Shown here: positions 10,389-22,074 of the stretch, one piece after another | How positions within the stretch are numbered: the first letter of the stretch is position 1 | Layout: each line of letters begins with the position of its first letter | NCBI GenBank assembly: GCA_916610825.1 | Contig: OU744451.1 | Location: forward strand, 20,609,482-20,673,481 | Origin: Haliclystus octoradiatus | Lineage: Eukaryota > Cnidaria > Staurozoa > Stauromedusae > Haliclystidae | Direction of reading: 5' to 3' | Length of the DNA stretch: 64,000 bases | The notes under the pieces: model-generated | What the model was told of the DNA's origin: nothing | What the model saw: the letters and a program-made list of their open reading frames with translations, nothing else | Databases searched by the model: none | Made by a program: the position numbers and the translations under genes

Positions 10389-12444
10389 TGATGTGACATA
10401 CCGGTACTGAACATGGATGATCATAGGCCAGAGAATCTTTCTTGGATTAACACAAAATTGAACAAAATCAGAAAGCATGGAAGGCTACCTGATGGTCATT
10501 AGCACTACATATCGAAGGATGAAATTGACAATGAGTATATATATATATATATAGGTCCAGCTCTAGCTATCATTTAAAATCTGTGCACCCTTTCATATAT
10601 TTAATTCGTCTAAAATCAAATGCGTGGCGTTTACATAGCCATATATCAGTTTTGAATTCTGTTAGATTTGAAGACTACGTGATATCATAGACATAAATGA
10701 AACTAAAATTCCCATACAACCACCCCCTCCGTTACTATCATCACATCTTTATTGGTTTTATGTAAAAGAAAGATCGATGATAGAGGTAACTTAAATATGC
10801 ATATGGATTATAAAATCTTAGTTCCTATTTTCATTTCTTCGATTGGCAATCATTCGTAATTGGCAAAATAGTCAATGGTACATTTAGGATTTTGGAAACT
10901 TGTGTAGCCTACTGGCGGGCATTTTTTACCTGTTTAACAGTTTATTATTTTATTGGGAAGTCTAAGACAGGCACGGAATAGCAATCATAGTCCAACGAAT
11001 AAACAAATTATTAAATTGGCTAGATGATTCAAAATTTCAAATTGAAAACATGAGATTTAATGGGGCAAGAAGTCACAGCATGTATTAGGAAACTCAGGCT
11101 CTACATAAAATCTATAAGACACAGTTGTGAAATCAAAATGTTGAAGATATATTCATAGTGTTACTCACCAAGAATTTATTGTCTGCTAGAGGTGTTTGCT
11201 ATGTCTATGATCGCCAATTTTTCTTGTAATTATTTGTGACGAAAATCTCTTCAAAGCATCGTGAATGTAGGTTTTGAGAAAACCTAAAGTAGCATAAAGT
11301 TTTATAATCCGATCATGCTAGTGCTATAAACAGTTGAAGTTCATGTATACAGTAATCCAACAATGACGAAACTTTGAAAATCTATCAAAAATCATTTAAA
11401 GGCAATCTGCTTTTGCATAAGCTTTTAATTTCATGAAAATTTGTCAACAAGAAGCAAAAAGACGGTATGTTGACTGTTTTATTGCATTCAATTGGTCCGT
11501 AGAACAACTTCCTAATACTTCGTAGCTTTACCTACAGGTTTAAAGTTTCATTTTTATACCAATCGCGGTTTGTCCCCCTTGCTACCATATTATGTTTTCG
11601 TTCTTTGAACTATTGACGATAATAGTTTTACGAATATTCATCACTTGAATGAATATGATAGTTTAATTTAAATCCTAATTATATGTCGAAAACTTAATTA
11701 TTTTTTTGCTTTGGAGTCACAAAGTTATATTTCAACCTTCGCGATTTTCAACGAGTTTTGCCTACACACTCAACGACAAAAGAACTGCTTGAAATCATTC
11801 CATATTTTTAGAATAGAAAATCAACCACACAATACTAACAATGATTAATGCCCATATAACAAGATACTTATTTCGCAAGTTCTCCGAATTCGTATATCGG
11901 TTCTATACAGGTACTGCAAGACCTTTGACGAAGTTCTGAAGCGGTCGTATCTGTGGTGAGCAAAAGAATTCCTCAAGACGTCGTAAAAAGACTCAGATAG
12001 GCCAAATATTGGAATTGATTATTACTCTTCAGGACCCCCAACTGTCCTTAGTACGTCGTGGAACGCTTTTTGTCTCTATTTGGGACATGTCCTGGAGATA
12101 TCTGCGACAAATCTAGCAATATTCAGCCTCGTTTTATTGTTTGTTACTTTCTTTTCTATCAGCGATTCTTGACCCAATTCAATTTTACTGTTCTAATCCA
12201 TATTAATCCCCTTCAATGCATTGAAAAACAAAATCACGAAGAGAACATTTGTAAATGTTGATTATCATTATAGATTATTTAATATCAAGTGTTTGCGAAC
12301 TGGCTCAAATTCGCCTTGAGCAGAAAGAAAAACTTGAGTTGGATTTAGCTTTGCTCTTGTCAGCAGCTATAATCCAGACTCGAAATGTCAATTTAAAGAC
12401 GCGATTTCATCAGAAGCAAAAGATCGAGGATGAATGAAATCCCA
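10389..12444. other. Intergenic, no recognised feature
   Basis: AT-rich, with a short (TA)n tract near 10537-10552. Open frames at 10161-10478 (minus) and 12058-12437 (plus) show no recognisable motif. From about 12445 the sequence becomes alignable to 30090 onward, the 3' flank of paralogous gene B. Confidence 0.35.
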
Positions 12445-12818
12445 GTTCTTTAACATTTTATAGATATTCGGCATTGGAACGTTATGTTATTACAAGCAGC
12501 AAAATAATATCTGTAGATCAGATGATTATTAAATTTCTTGTATTAGACACTCCATGGTTGCTTTCTCAGAGATATATTGCATACAAGATTCAACAAAAGC
12601 ATATGATATTTTATGCCTGTTGACCATTCCAGGAATCAGTTCAGAATTCAAAAATTATACTTCGAAAAATAATAAGCATTTTAACTGTTAAGATTTGAAT
12701 ATAATTAATTTCAAAACAAGAAACATTTATATATACATATTAGTTATTGATATAGTTATTGATATAGAGTACAGGGTATATAGTTATATAATCATTCCAT
12801 TGACATGATAATTCCAAG

Positions 12819-12874
12819 TTAATTTAATTTTCAGCATGTTCTAAGTTAATTTAATTTTCAGCATGTTCTAAGTT
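12819..12874. repeat. 29-bp tandem duplication in gene A 3' flank
   Basis: AAGTTAATTTAATTTTCAGC plus the following ATGTTCT occurs twice in tandem here, but once in the matching flank of gene B (about 30450-30475). It is a copy-specific duplication after the A/B split. Confidence 0.6.
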
Positions 12875-12962
12875 ACCCTATTAGCCGGAAAAATGCAAAA
12901 TGGCTGACAAATATATTATATCAAGTTGATTAATAATTTGTACTAGTATATTCAATATTGTA

Positions 12963-15900
12963 TTAATAATCGCATCTCCCATATGTATCGTACCAAATTA
13001 ACCCTACTGGACATGGCATAAAATAAGTTAATTCCCCTGAGCATGATATATAAGATTGTTGATCCATTGGATTCTCATAATTGCCATCTGTTTTACCAAC
13101 ACAATAATCCTCGGGATCTGAAATATAAATTTTAAATCGTATACAAATGCCACATAATTGGTAGCTGTTTAACCTGTGTCCGTGTTTGTATTTTAATTTT
13201 TTTAATTTAGTTCATAAATATTTAGCCCCGGGGGAGTAACTCCAGCTCTTTAAGGACGGGGATGTGCCACTTTGGAAAAAGGTTAAGTACCCTAAAAGTT
13301 CCAAAAATTCTGTTGATGCTACCTAAAAAGTTCTACCAGATTGATTGATTTTTGGTAAATACACAAAAATGATGCATATTTTTTCCAAAATTCTTGAAAA
13401 GGTCAAAAATAGGATACCCAAAAGCTCCAAAATTTGAAATATCATACACAAAATGTTTTTCATCAGCTGAAATATAGACCCCAAAAAATGGCACGTCCCC
13501 GTATAGCCGTCCTAGTGGAGTTACCCCCCCGGCATTTAGCTCAGTATCTATTTTGTTGTAGCCTCTCGATTGTGTTATGTCTCATATTGATTTTATTCGT
13601 AGTCCCTTGGACCACGTGGAATTAAGTAGATTCAATGTTATAAGTTATGTATGAACGTGGAGATAGCCTACAATTTGTTACAGTTAATAAAGATATCAAA
13701 CTACAATTTGAAGTGCGTTTGATGATTTGTTGTCAACACCTGGCTGTCTTCTATCGTAAGAATTAATGATCACAAGGATCAGTTCAGCCACATCTACCTC
13801 TATAGTATTAATTATAGTTGAGTTTAGGTCCAGTACAGGACCTTAGGTGATAAAGCTTTATTAATATTAAATAGCAAAAATAATTAAACAGTTGAGAACA
13901 TGTTATCACCCTGAGAACATGTAAAATGTAATTAGGATGAAATTATAAAAATGAACATGTAAACAAACTTGTCTTTTCTCAATCGAATATCGTCGACTAG
14001 AACTTTAGCTTTTCATGCACTTTAACATAGGTGGCTTCGGAATTTCCCCAAAAACGTCATTTGTTGCTGTGAAAATATTTGAAAAACTTCTTTAAATACC
14101 CAACATTTCCTATTAACAAAAACAGTTTCCCTGAATACGGTGCTGATAATCTTCTAGCGGAACCTCAACCCCAGCTCTCTCGCTGTGTCTGCCATGATCT
14201 TTAAGACTATTATCAACTTAGTTGATTTACAATGCGACCTGTCATTCACTGGGCACTTATCAAAGTAATAAAACTCATGAAATAAGATGCAGAAAGTCAC
14301 ACCAGGCTCACGAAATTTGAACAAAGCGTGCGAAAATGATATCATAGATTGTAGAAAAAATTTTTTCAGAAGCAAAGCCATTGTTCATTGGAACGTAAAC
14401 GGTGATTTTCAAGCTATAAAAGCAGCATGTCCCAACTCCTATAAATAGATGGCTCTGCATTCTTCACTATTGCTCAAGAGAAAGATAATTAGAGTATCAG
14501 AAGTATGTCTATATAATCTATACAAAATCAGCAACATTACAAAACAAATGATAAGAGAATCCACCGAATGCATTATTCATGCGTTGGTAGTAACACAACT
14601 TGATTATTGTAATTCAATTTTGTATGGATTACAGAATACTTTGATAGAGAAACTGCAAAGAAATCATAATACCATTGCACATGTTGTTCACATTGACAAG
14701 TAAGCAGGACACATTACACTAGTTTTAAAAGAATTACACTAGTTACCATGCAATATCAATCAGAATTCAGTATAAAATAACACTTATGACCTTCAAGGCT
14801 TTTAATGCAACTTGTAATGATTGCACAAAGTTAAAACAATCAGCTTACATCCTGGAAAAGCATGGGTTTATAAGTTTATCATATTCTGCTCTAATGCTAC
14901 ATACATAAATAAATGAATAAATATTACGTACAGGTGAATACAATCTCATTCAATCATTACTTTCATCTTTTAATCTATTATTTTTTTTTCCTCTTCCGCA
15001 AAATAGAAATGGACTGGTGATGGATAAAGCCTCATTATTGTTGCTGTATATATTGGATTTTAGATCTATCTTGCCGCAAAATGGCCAATATCACCGTTCT
15101 AAGGTTTGATACACCCACAGTCCGACATGCTGTCTACATTGGGAGCCAACATATGCTTTATTTTCCGATATTTACAACTTAAAAATATAAAAATAGTAAT
15201 ATTTCGCAATTGAATTCTTGGTTCCATTTGTTCTTTTATAACTCAAACCCATAGCATTTAGTAATTCAGATTGCATGTATTTCTATCATATTTTATATTT
15301 ACATATGTTCAGATTTTATTTACCTGGAGTCACGGTTGGAGGCATTTCAGACAGAGTTTCAGGTATGTCATCCTCTTCTAGTCCCTAAAATGAATAATAA
15401 ACATGCAATGCAAGTGATTGAAAGGATACTTGTATTGCAATACAGAAGAAGTAACGGGTTCTGTTTTGAAAGTTCTCTTATAGCAACGAGCATATATTAG
15501 CATGATATCAGCTTAATGTAATGTAATGCTGTATATAGTTCAGCTAAACAACATGGGAAAACGTATTACAAGTTAAAAAGGAATATATATGTGTGTCTTT
15601 ATTTTTGCAGGAAATAAAATTTTAAAATAAATAGGTTACATATACAAAGGCAATGCAAATTTTGATCTTACATGTCTCACAGGAATATGAACTACGATTT
15701 TAAGAATAAATTAGTTATTCTTGAAATTAGTAATATTATTCTTAGAAGAAATAATACAGAGAAGTGTATATAGACATTTATAAAGTTGAACTAGTGTGTT
15801 CATTGTCAACATGTGACTTAAACAAGGATAATCTTGTTGCAGATACAGTAGTGGCCGGTAATATGCTCAACATAGGAATGGTTGAATATAAAAACGAATG

Positions 15901-18900
15901 ATTCAATGTATTTCCTTGAGAAGGTTTGATATGTAACCGTTTATTGTGGCCACGTGTTACAATCGAAAGTGAAACTACATTTGTAGGCATTTTAATGTCA
16001 ACAAGATTTTGATAAATGTATTACAGCATATTCAAATCCTTCTTTTTCCTTCTCAGCTCAAGTGTTTCTATTTGTAAAATAATTAATCTTCTATCATAAC
16101 TTAATTCACGATATTTGCTTTTTAGGCATTGTTAAGTTACGCGGCGTGTAAAATAAAGTTGCACTTTATCAAGATCTTGTATATCCTGTGTTAGCTGTGA
16201 AGTCAATGTAGGAGTGGCATTTTCCAATATTGGCCAAACATACAACGCATTCGTGGAAAAATGCTGTAATCAATACTTTTGAATGATCTTAAGAATTTAT
16301 TAGTGGTAAAAACAGCTTTCGTGCCACGTTTTTACAATGAACACTACGTTTAAAGTCGGGAGCAATTAAGATGCCAAAATCCCAGACTGTGTTTTTCATA
16401 GAGCACAAAATATTATTATTTATTTTACAAGTTACTGACTGATTACTTTTACCTTATTAAAAATTAGTACATTTGTCAAAGGTGATTTTCATTTGTCTCA
16501 ATTCTGACCAAGTGAAAAATTTGTTCAAAGTTTATTGAACAGTTCTGTTATTTATAGAAGAAATCTTAAAGTGAGAACGCTATACAATTTTACATCATCT
16601 GCAAATAACTTGCATTTTATAGAACCTAACAAGGCAGGAAGGTCAGCTATGTAAATCAAAAAAGGAGTGGGCCTAAAACAGAGCCAAGGGGAGCTCCACT
16701 TAATTGTACATGCATAGACATTATAGATATAGACTGCTGATGACGTTCGAAAGCGGGCTTAAAACGTAGCACCTATGGGGATCCATAATGGCTGACACAT
16801 GCTCCCAAAGTTGCGGGAAAAGCAGTGTTTTGACCCAATATTGTTGTTAGAAAGTAAAAGAATAGATGAGCCGGATTATTTCGAGCTATTTCTAAAGCAA
16901 CTAAATATGATTGTATATAACAGGTTTGTTGTGCATCACTCAATTTCGAATCAAATCCGCTTAATTAATTTATCAAATTTTCACTGAAATATCCCAATTT
17001 TGTAAGTAGGAATATCGCTGCTTTTGTAACAATAAGACATCAAAATTTCAGAGTTTGCTCAGTTTTAACATGTATTAATCATCCAAGCTGAATTTACCGG
17101 ACAAGGATCATGTTTACTACTGGTTACAGCAAACACAGGACGCAGAATGAGCGTAGAAAAGTTGACATTGAAACAATAACAAACAAATTCCAATAATGCT
17201 ACGAAAAATATTCAAATTTAATTCATCAAATATCCAAATATTTTACACTCTATAGTGATAATAGTTATAAAGTCTAAGATTAATGAAGATAGCCACAAAT
17301 TAAGCTTCATGACCAGCAGTACCATCGCAAAACAAGCGTAGCGGATACCAATTAATATCAAAATGTGCTAATTCTTATTATAATCAATGTTTCCGTATCA
17401 TTAAAACCATATTAAAAATGTTCAAAAGCAAGAGAAATAGATACATGCAGCGATTTATAATAACCCAAACACTTTGTGTTTACTTCAAATACCAAATTGT
17501 ATTGAAATTTTGACTTTTGCTTGCAGTTTACAACATACAACTGTAACTTTGGGCGCATGTGTCTACCATTGTGGCTGCCCATGAGTGCCACGCGTCACGT
17601 GACCCCATCAGCGGTCTATATCTATTATGTCTATGTGTACATGTGACCACTTCAGAGTGACACTGCCCAACGTGACCTGTTGTGTTCTATCACTTAAAAT
17701 AGTAGTTAGGAAACGCAGTAATGTGTCGTCGAAGCCATTTGATTCCAATTTTAACAGAAATGTAATATTAAACAAATCGTTCAAACTTTCTGATAAATTT
17801 TCTCTGATTGCACCACGAGAGGCACGTAAGGAGAAAACGAGAAGGCATCAGAAAATACGAGCCTGAATGTTTAGGTTGTTACATTTGCACAATCAAAATA
17901 AAAATAAAATGCCATAATGATAGCTCAAGTAATTCTTGTATATGTTCAAAATGAAATCCGATCTAAAAAAGATTTCACATTTAAAGGCGATTTGTTAGGA
18001 TAAATCTGCAAATTTCTGAAAAATTACGTAAGATACAAATATTTGTGAATAATTACACTCCCGTACTAATTACAGTAGTCATCGTTGCATGGTAATGCAC
18101 GCTCACCTAGAAATACATGACTTTCACATCACACAGAGATTATGAAATATAGATAAATTAAATGTAGAGCTTATTTTCTTGCAATCGAAAACGGTCTAAA
18201 ATAATTTAAAACGTTGCAATCCTAATTCCAAAATCCTCAAATATATATTAACGATATTGTCTCTGATGTTAAACAGTTAATGATGGAAGGAGAGGTAAGG
18301 ACTGCCGCGGTCATTATGCTGATATTCATCGAACCTTATGCCAATAACTGTCAATGATTATAAGTGATCAATATTGTGATAAATAATCCTGAAATGAGTT
18401 ATAATGTATATAAAAGCATCGTAAACGTAATTGCCTCTTTACGCCAAAACACTAAGAAAATACGGAGAGGTCAATCAGGTATAGATTTGCCGTGGTTTGA
18501 CCAATCAATTTGCTCTATATGTTTTTATTGAAATTTACAAAAATAGCGATGACAAATACGTTGGCTAAAATTTTCTTGGTTTATTTCGAATTTGTAAGCA
18601 TGTAACAAATGTTTCAAAAAGATTAACTATACATGGGATAACAAATTAGATTAAAAATTTGATTAAATATGATGATTTATAAAATTCTGATGAGATGAAA
18701 TCTCATGCAAATCCTTACCTTTACAATTACAATTCTCTTTAAATAGGTTGAATTTCCTTGTTGTTTCAATGCATCATTTCCTTCCTGACCAATAAAATCA
18801 AACAAATGACATTCAATTTTATTAGAAGAATTAACTCCTTTAATAATTGCTAACCCAAGACATTTTTTATCGCCATCACAATATGCGGTGCATGATATTG

Positions 18901-19054
18901 TAGTTGCAAGTTCAATTTTACGGTAAGGTCTTCCAATTAATATCACTCCAATATGCTTCTTAAAGCTGGATGTTGATAAGGATGAAGTATTTCTAGATAT
19001 CACTTGCTCTGATAAGCTGAATATAATCAACAGAAAAAAAATAAAGGAGGCCAT
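12963..19054 (-). CDS. Gene A: secreted PAN/Apple-like plus chitin-binding protein
   Basis: Three exons: 18719-19054, 15324-15384 and 12963-13117, giving 183 residues. Exon 1 (112 codons) starts with a signal peptide (MASFIFFLLIIFSLSEQVIS) and has a PAN/Apple-like cysteine pattern (C-x3-C-x5-C then IECHLF). It ends AAG|GTAAGG, phase 0. Exon 2 is an acidic Pro-rich linker (GLEEDDIPETLSEMPP), TTTTAG acceptor, phase-1 donor CAG|GTAAAT. Exon 3, after TTTCAG, gives DYCVGK, YISC, MPCP and GRCDY then TAA: a CBM14/peritrophin-A domain keeping canonical cysteines 1, 3, 4 and 5 and lacking 2 and 6. Phases fit throughout, and the same structure recurs in gene B. Likely secreted and polysaccharide- or glycan-binding; the exact role is unknown. 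Intron 1 holds a CR1 fragment, intron 2 a MITE and an L2 fragment. Confidence 0.8.
13226..13533. mobile_element. 308-bp MITE in gene A intron 2
   Basis: Ends are imperfect inverted repeats of about 55 bp (CCCCGGGGGAGTAACTCC and the complement of GGAGTTACCCCCCCGGC, then a shared TGGCACGTCCCCGT block). Direct repeats ATTTAG flank it at 13220-13225 and 13534-13539. The matching intron of gene B (about 30830) lacks it, an in-window empty site. A related copy lies at 49735-49905. Confidence 0.8.
14440..14930 (+). mobile_element. L2/CR1-like LINE 3' fragment
   Basis: The open frame 14449-14703 carries IIHALVVTQLDYCNSILYGL and EKLQRNHNT, the conserved C-terminal RT region of L2/CR1-type LINEs. It is followed by decayed sequence and an (ATAA/ATGA)n-like tail near 14905-14925. 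The tail aligns to 35985-36005 in gene B intron 2, so the insertion predates the A/B duplication. Confidence 0.7.
16130..16710 (-). mobile_element. CR1-like LINE RT fragment
   Basis: Read on the minus strand: SVLGPLLFLIYIADLP, then KLFADDVKLYS (catalytic ADD box), WSELRQMKITFDKC, a DFGILIAPDFK block, and DIQDLDKVQLYFTRRV near the end. Order and spacing match the RT of CR1/Jockey-type non-LTR retrotransposons. Stops and frameshifts are present. It lies in intron 1 of gene A in the same orientation as the gene. Confidence 0.75.
16990..18718. other. Gene A intron 1, unassigned part
   Basis: AT-rich sequence between the CR1 fragment and exon 1. The plus-strand frame 17627-17866 has no recognisable motif. 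Homology with gene B is not seen here; it ends near 15600. Confidence 0.4.
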
Positions 19055-19560
19055 AACAGATGGTTACTGTCGTTTATAGTTTTAGCTTTAAAGGTATGTC
19101 ATTATGATGACATTAATTGTGTATGTTTAAAGTTATCATTAATTATTTATTATCGACGCTTATATGTTGCAGTATATAGCTGCTGTGACATTGATTATAA
19201 CTGTTTCCGTACAATACTACACAAAACATCTGCCATGGTCAAAGACAATAATTTCAAATTGTTCGAACATATTACTCATCATTATTGTTATTTATTAATT
19301 AAAAGTTTCTTTGTAAAACATTTTAAAGCAAAAGATAGCGACAAAAAACTACAAGTAGTGGTTGTTGAAAAATTTTCGGTATTATACATTATACCATCGT
19401 CAGTTCAAAAGAAAGAAATATTAATTTACAAATTACTTATAGGCTAAGGATCTAAAAACTTAATACATTCTAATTGTTAAAAATAGTGCTAAAAATAAAA
19501 CAATGAAACAGAAAGGAAACCTATTCAATTACAATATGTTCTATCATGCATATATTTACA
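19055..19560. other. Upstream region of gene A
   Basis: Expected promoter region. A minus-strand TATAAA occurs about 20 bp before the ATG (near 19073), which would leave almost no leader, so it may not be the functional element. The plus frame 19235-19447 is not recognised. Confidence 0.35.
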
Positions 19561-19569
19561 AAAGGAGAC

Positions 19570-20560
19570 GAGAACGGATAGAGTCACTCTGAGTGTTGAG
19601 AGTCGGTTTCCTTTCGCGGATGATTAGCATTTCGTGAACCAAACAGTCAAACTTGTTGTTACATTTTCTCCCTACTGAAAACAGATGTTGTGAATCACTG
19701 ATGGTCCTATTGTGTGAATGTAAGTGTCGTCCGACAGCCGAGCTCGATCCACCGTGTTCGGCAATGCGTTAATGAAGGTGTCGGCATGTAAAACCGACAT
19801 AACTCGCATCACACGAGTCACACTTGAATTCATACACAACGCATTGACGAGACAGTAAAATCGGTCTCGGCTCCCGGACTCTAAGTTCATCATTTAATTT
19901 TCTACTTTTAAATATCGGTCTAAACTGTTGACCGACTTCAACACTCAGAGTTCCTAATTGTTTACGTAAAGAGTTAGCAGATATCTGGTCTTTATACGGC
20001 AATATAATATTGATTGTATTGTTCTTTTGTGGATTTTCATTGTTAGTCGTAAGGCGATTAAATTTAGAAATACAATAATCAATAAAATCTAAGGGATACT
20101 TCAGTTTTAAAAATACATCCTTAATATTTAAACATTCTGAATTAAATATATTGTCATCGGACGATAACCGTCGCGCACGATCTAACATGGTTAAAATAAG
20201 GCCTCGTTTGTATTTTTCATCAACATGACTTTGGTAATGAAGCAATAGTCCACAATCAGTCTGCTTTTTGTAGATGGAGGTTTCTATAATAGAACCGTTT
20301 TTATTGAGCATAATGCCAAGGAATGGTAATTTATTATCTTGCTGTACCTCAAAGGTAAATTTTAAAGAGGAACTATTGTTTAAAACATTTAAAAATTCTA
20401 CTGCTTCAGAATAACATGGGCATAACAGCAAACGTGTCATCAACATATCGACAGTAATATCGTGGTAAACAGTTCTGTTGATCAAGTGTATCCTCTAAAT
20501 CGCACATTATTGTTATTAAAAACATTAAAAACATTCACAATATTATTTTTACATGAATTG
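19570..20560 (-). mobile_element. Penelope-like element fragment (RT thumb and GIY-YIG)
   Basis: Around 20430-20480 a minus-strand frame gives YYCRYVDDTFAV (catalytic RT box). After a frameshift the 238-codon frame continues with EVQQDNKLPFLGIML, the PLE thumb, CVVYEFKCDSCDASYVGFTC (zinc-ligand pair and the start of GIY-YIG), then another frameshift into the end of the nuclease. The RT fingers upstream are missing. Related to the 27.2-28.4 kb fragment and different from the YRDD-type elements at 38-42 kb. Confidence 0.8.
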
Positions 20561-20661
20561 ATAATATCCTAAACTATCTTCCACATGAAGTAACAAACAA
20601 ATAGACCTATGTGATTGCATTTAAATTATTTTCTCTAATAATGAAAACATTATTGTTTTCA

Positions 20662-21562
20662 ATGTCTGTGAAGTTAGACGCATATTCGTCTGGACGAATA
20701 TTCAAATAGACCTATATTGGAGCGCGTTAAATAACGCTTCGCACAAATGATGTGAGCATAACAGACTTATTAATGGAAGATTTACGAAGTTAAGGAACCA
20801 CATAAACTAAAAAAAATATATAATAAAGTCGATAAAAGCCATATGAATTATTTTAAAGAAAATAAATTATCAAAACATACAAAATCGGACCAAAAAATTG
20901 AATTATTCATTTTGCCGCATTTACGCATGACTTATCACGGATGTTTAGACAAAGACATGGATTAACAGTGTTTCGTATTGGAAATCAAACAAATATTCAA
21001 ATTGTCACGGGTTTGATCTAAACTTTGGACGAATATTCAAATTATCACGGGTGTGATCTAAACTTTGGACGAATATTCAAATTAACAGTGTTTCGTATGG
21101 AATATAAAAACAGACGTATATTCAAATTATCACGGGTTTGATCTAAGCTTTGGACGAATATTCAAATTAATAGGGTTTCGTATGTAATAAGAAAACAGAC
21201 GCATATTCAAATTATCACGGGTTTGATCTAAACTTTGGACGAATATTCAAATTAATAGGGTTTCGTATGGAATAAAAATCAGACGCATATTCAATTTATC
21301 ACGGGTGTGATCTAAACTTTGGACGAATATTCAAATTAACAGTGTTTCGTATGGAATATAAAAACAGACGCATATTCAAATTATCACGGGTTTGACTTTA
21401 TTATATATTTTTTTTAGTTTATGTGGTTCCTTAACTTCGTAAATCTTCCATTAATAAGTCTGTTATGCTCACATCATTTGTGCGAAGCGTTATTTAACGC
21501 GCTCCAATATAGGTCTATTTGAATATTCGTCCAGACGAATATGCGTCTAACTTCACAGACAT
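20662..21562. mobile_element. Foldback element with 169-bp TIRs and 9-bp TSD
   Basis: The 169-bp arms 20662-20830 and 21394-21562 are almost perfect inverted copies starting ATGTCTGTGAAGTTAGACGC. Identical 9-bp direct repeats TTGTTTTCA flank it at 20653-20661 and 21563-21571. Long TIRs plus 9-bp TSD are the Mutator (MULE) signature. The interior has no transposase, only 85-bp tandem repeats. A possible autonomous relative is the MULE gene at 58.6-63.7 kb, but its TIRs are not visible. Confidence 0.85.
20980..21392. repeat. 85-bp tandem repeats inside the foldback element
   Basis: TTTGGACGAATATTCAAATT recurs at 21064, 21149, 21234 and 21318 (period 84-85 bp), with another partial unit before them. 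Each unit also carries a TATTCAAATTATCACGGGT block and a GTTTCGTATG block. Confidence 0.85.
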
Positions 21563-22074
21563 TTGTTTTCATTGGGTACGCTTGTATGTTTTTGACTAAA
21601 AATCAAAAAATTTGTGTGCATCTGCAATGTTAAAGTGAAGGCATTGGCAACGGTTATGTCTAATATTCACGTCATTATCTGATCGAGATGTCGATATGAT
21701 GTAGCTCAACTGATGGAAAAATAATAGTCTGATCAAATTTAATTTTATGTGTGTGTGTGTGTGTGTGTATAATTTTATTTCGATTCGTAACCAAAATGAG
21801 CAAATGCTCGTTTATACATTGATACGAATTTAAAAGTAAGTTATTAATTATAATATTGTAAATTAGTAGAAATAATGATAAGGATAATAGTATTAATAAT
21901 ATAATATAATTTTTTTTATTATTTTATTATTTTATTATTTTTTTTATTTATTTTTTTTTTATTTTTTTTTATTTTTTCGTTTTTTGAACGAGACAAGTTC
22001 CATAATTTTGCTAATTGTATTATATTTATGAGGAAAATGCTAGTGTTTTTGATAGATATAACATTATAATCTAA

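Noticed and set aside
20662..21562. CRISPR-like or satellite array
   Set aside because: The 85-bp units are contiguous variants without unique spacers, and they lie inside a transposon with TIRs and TSD.
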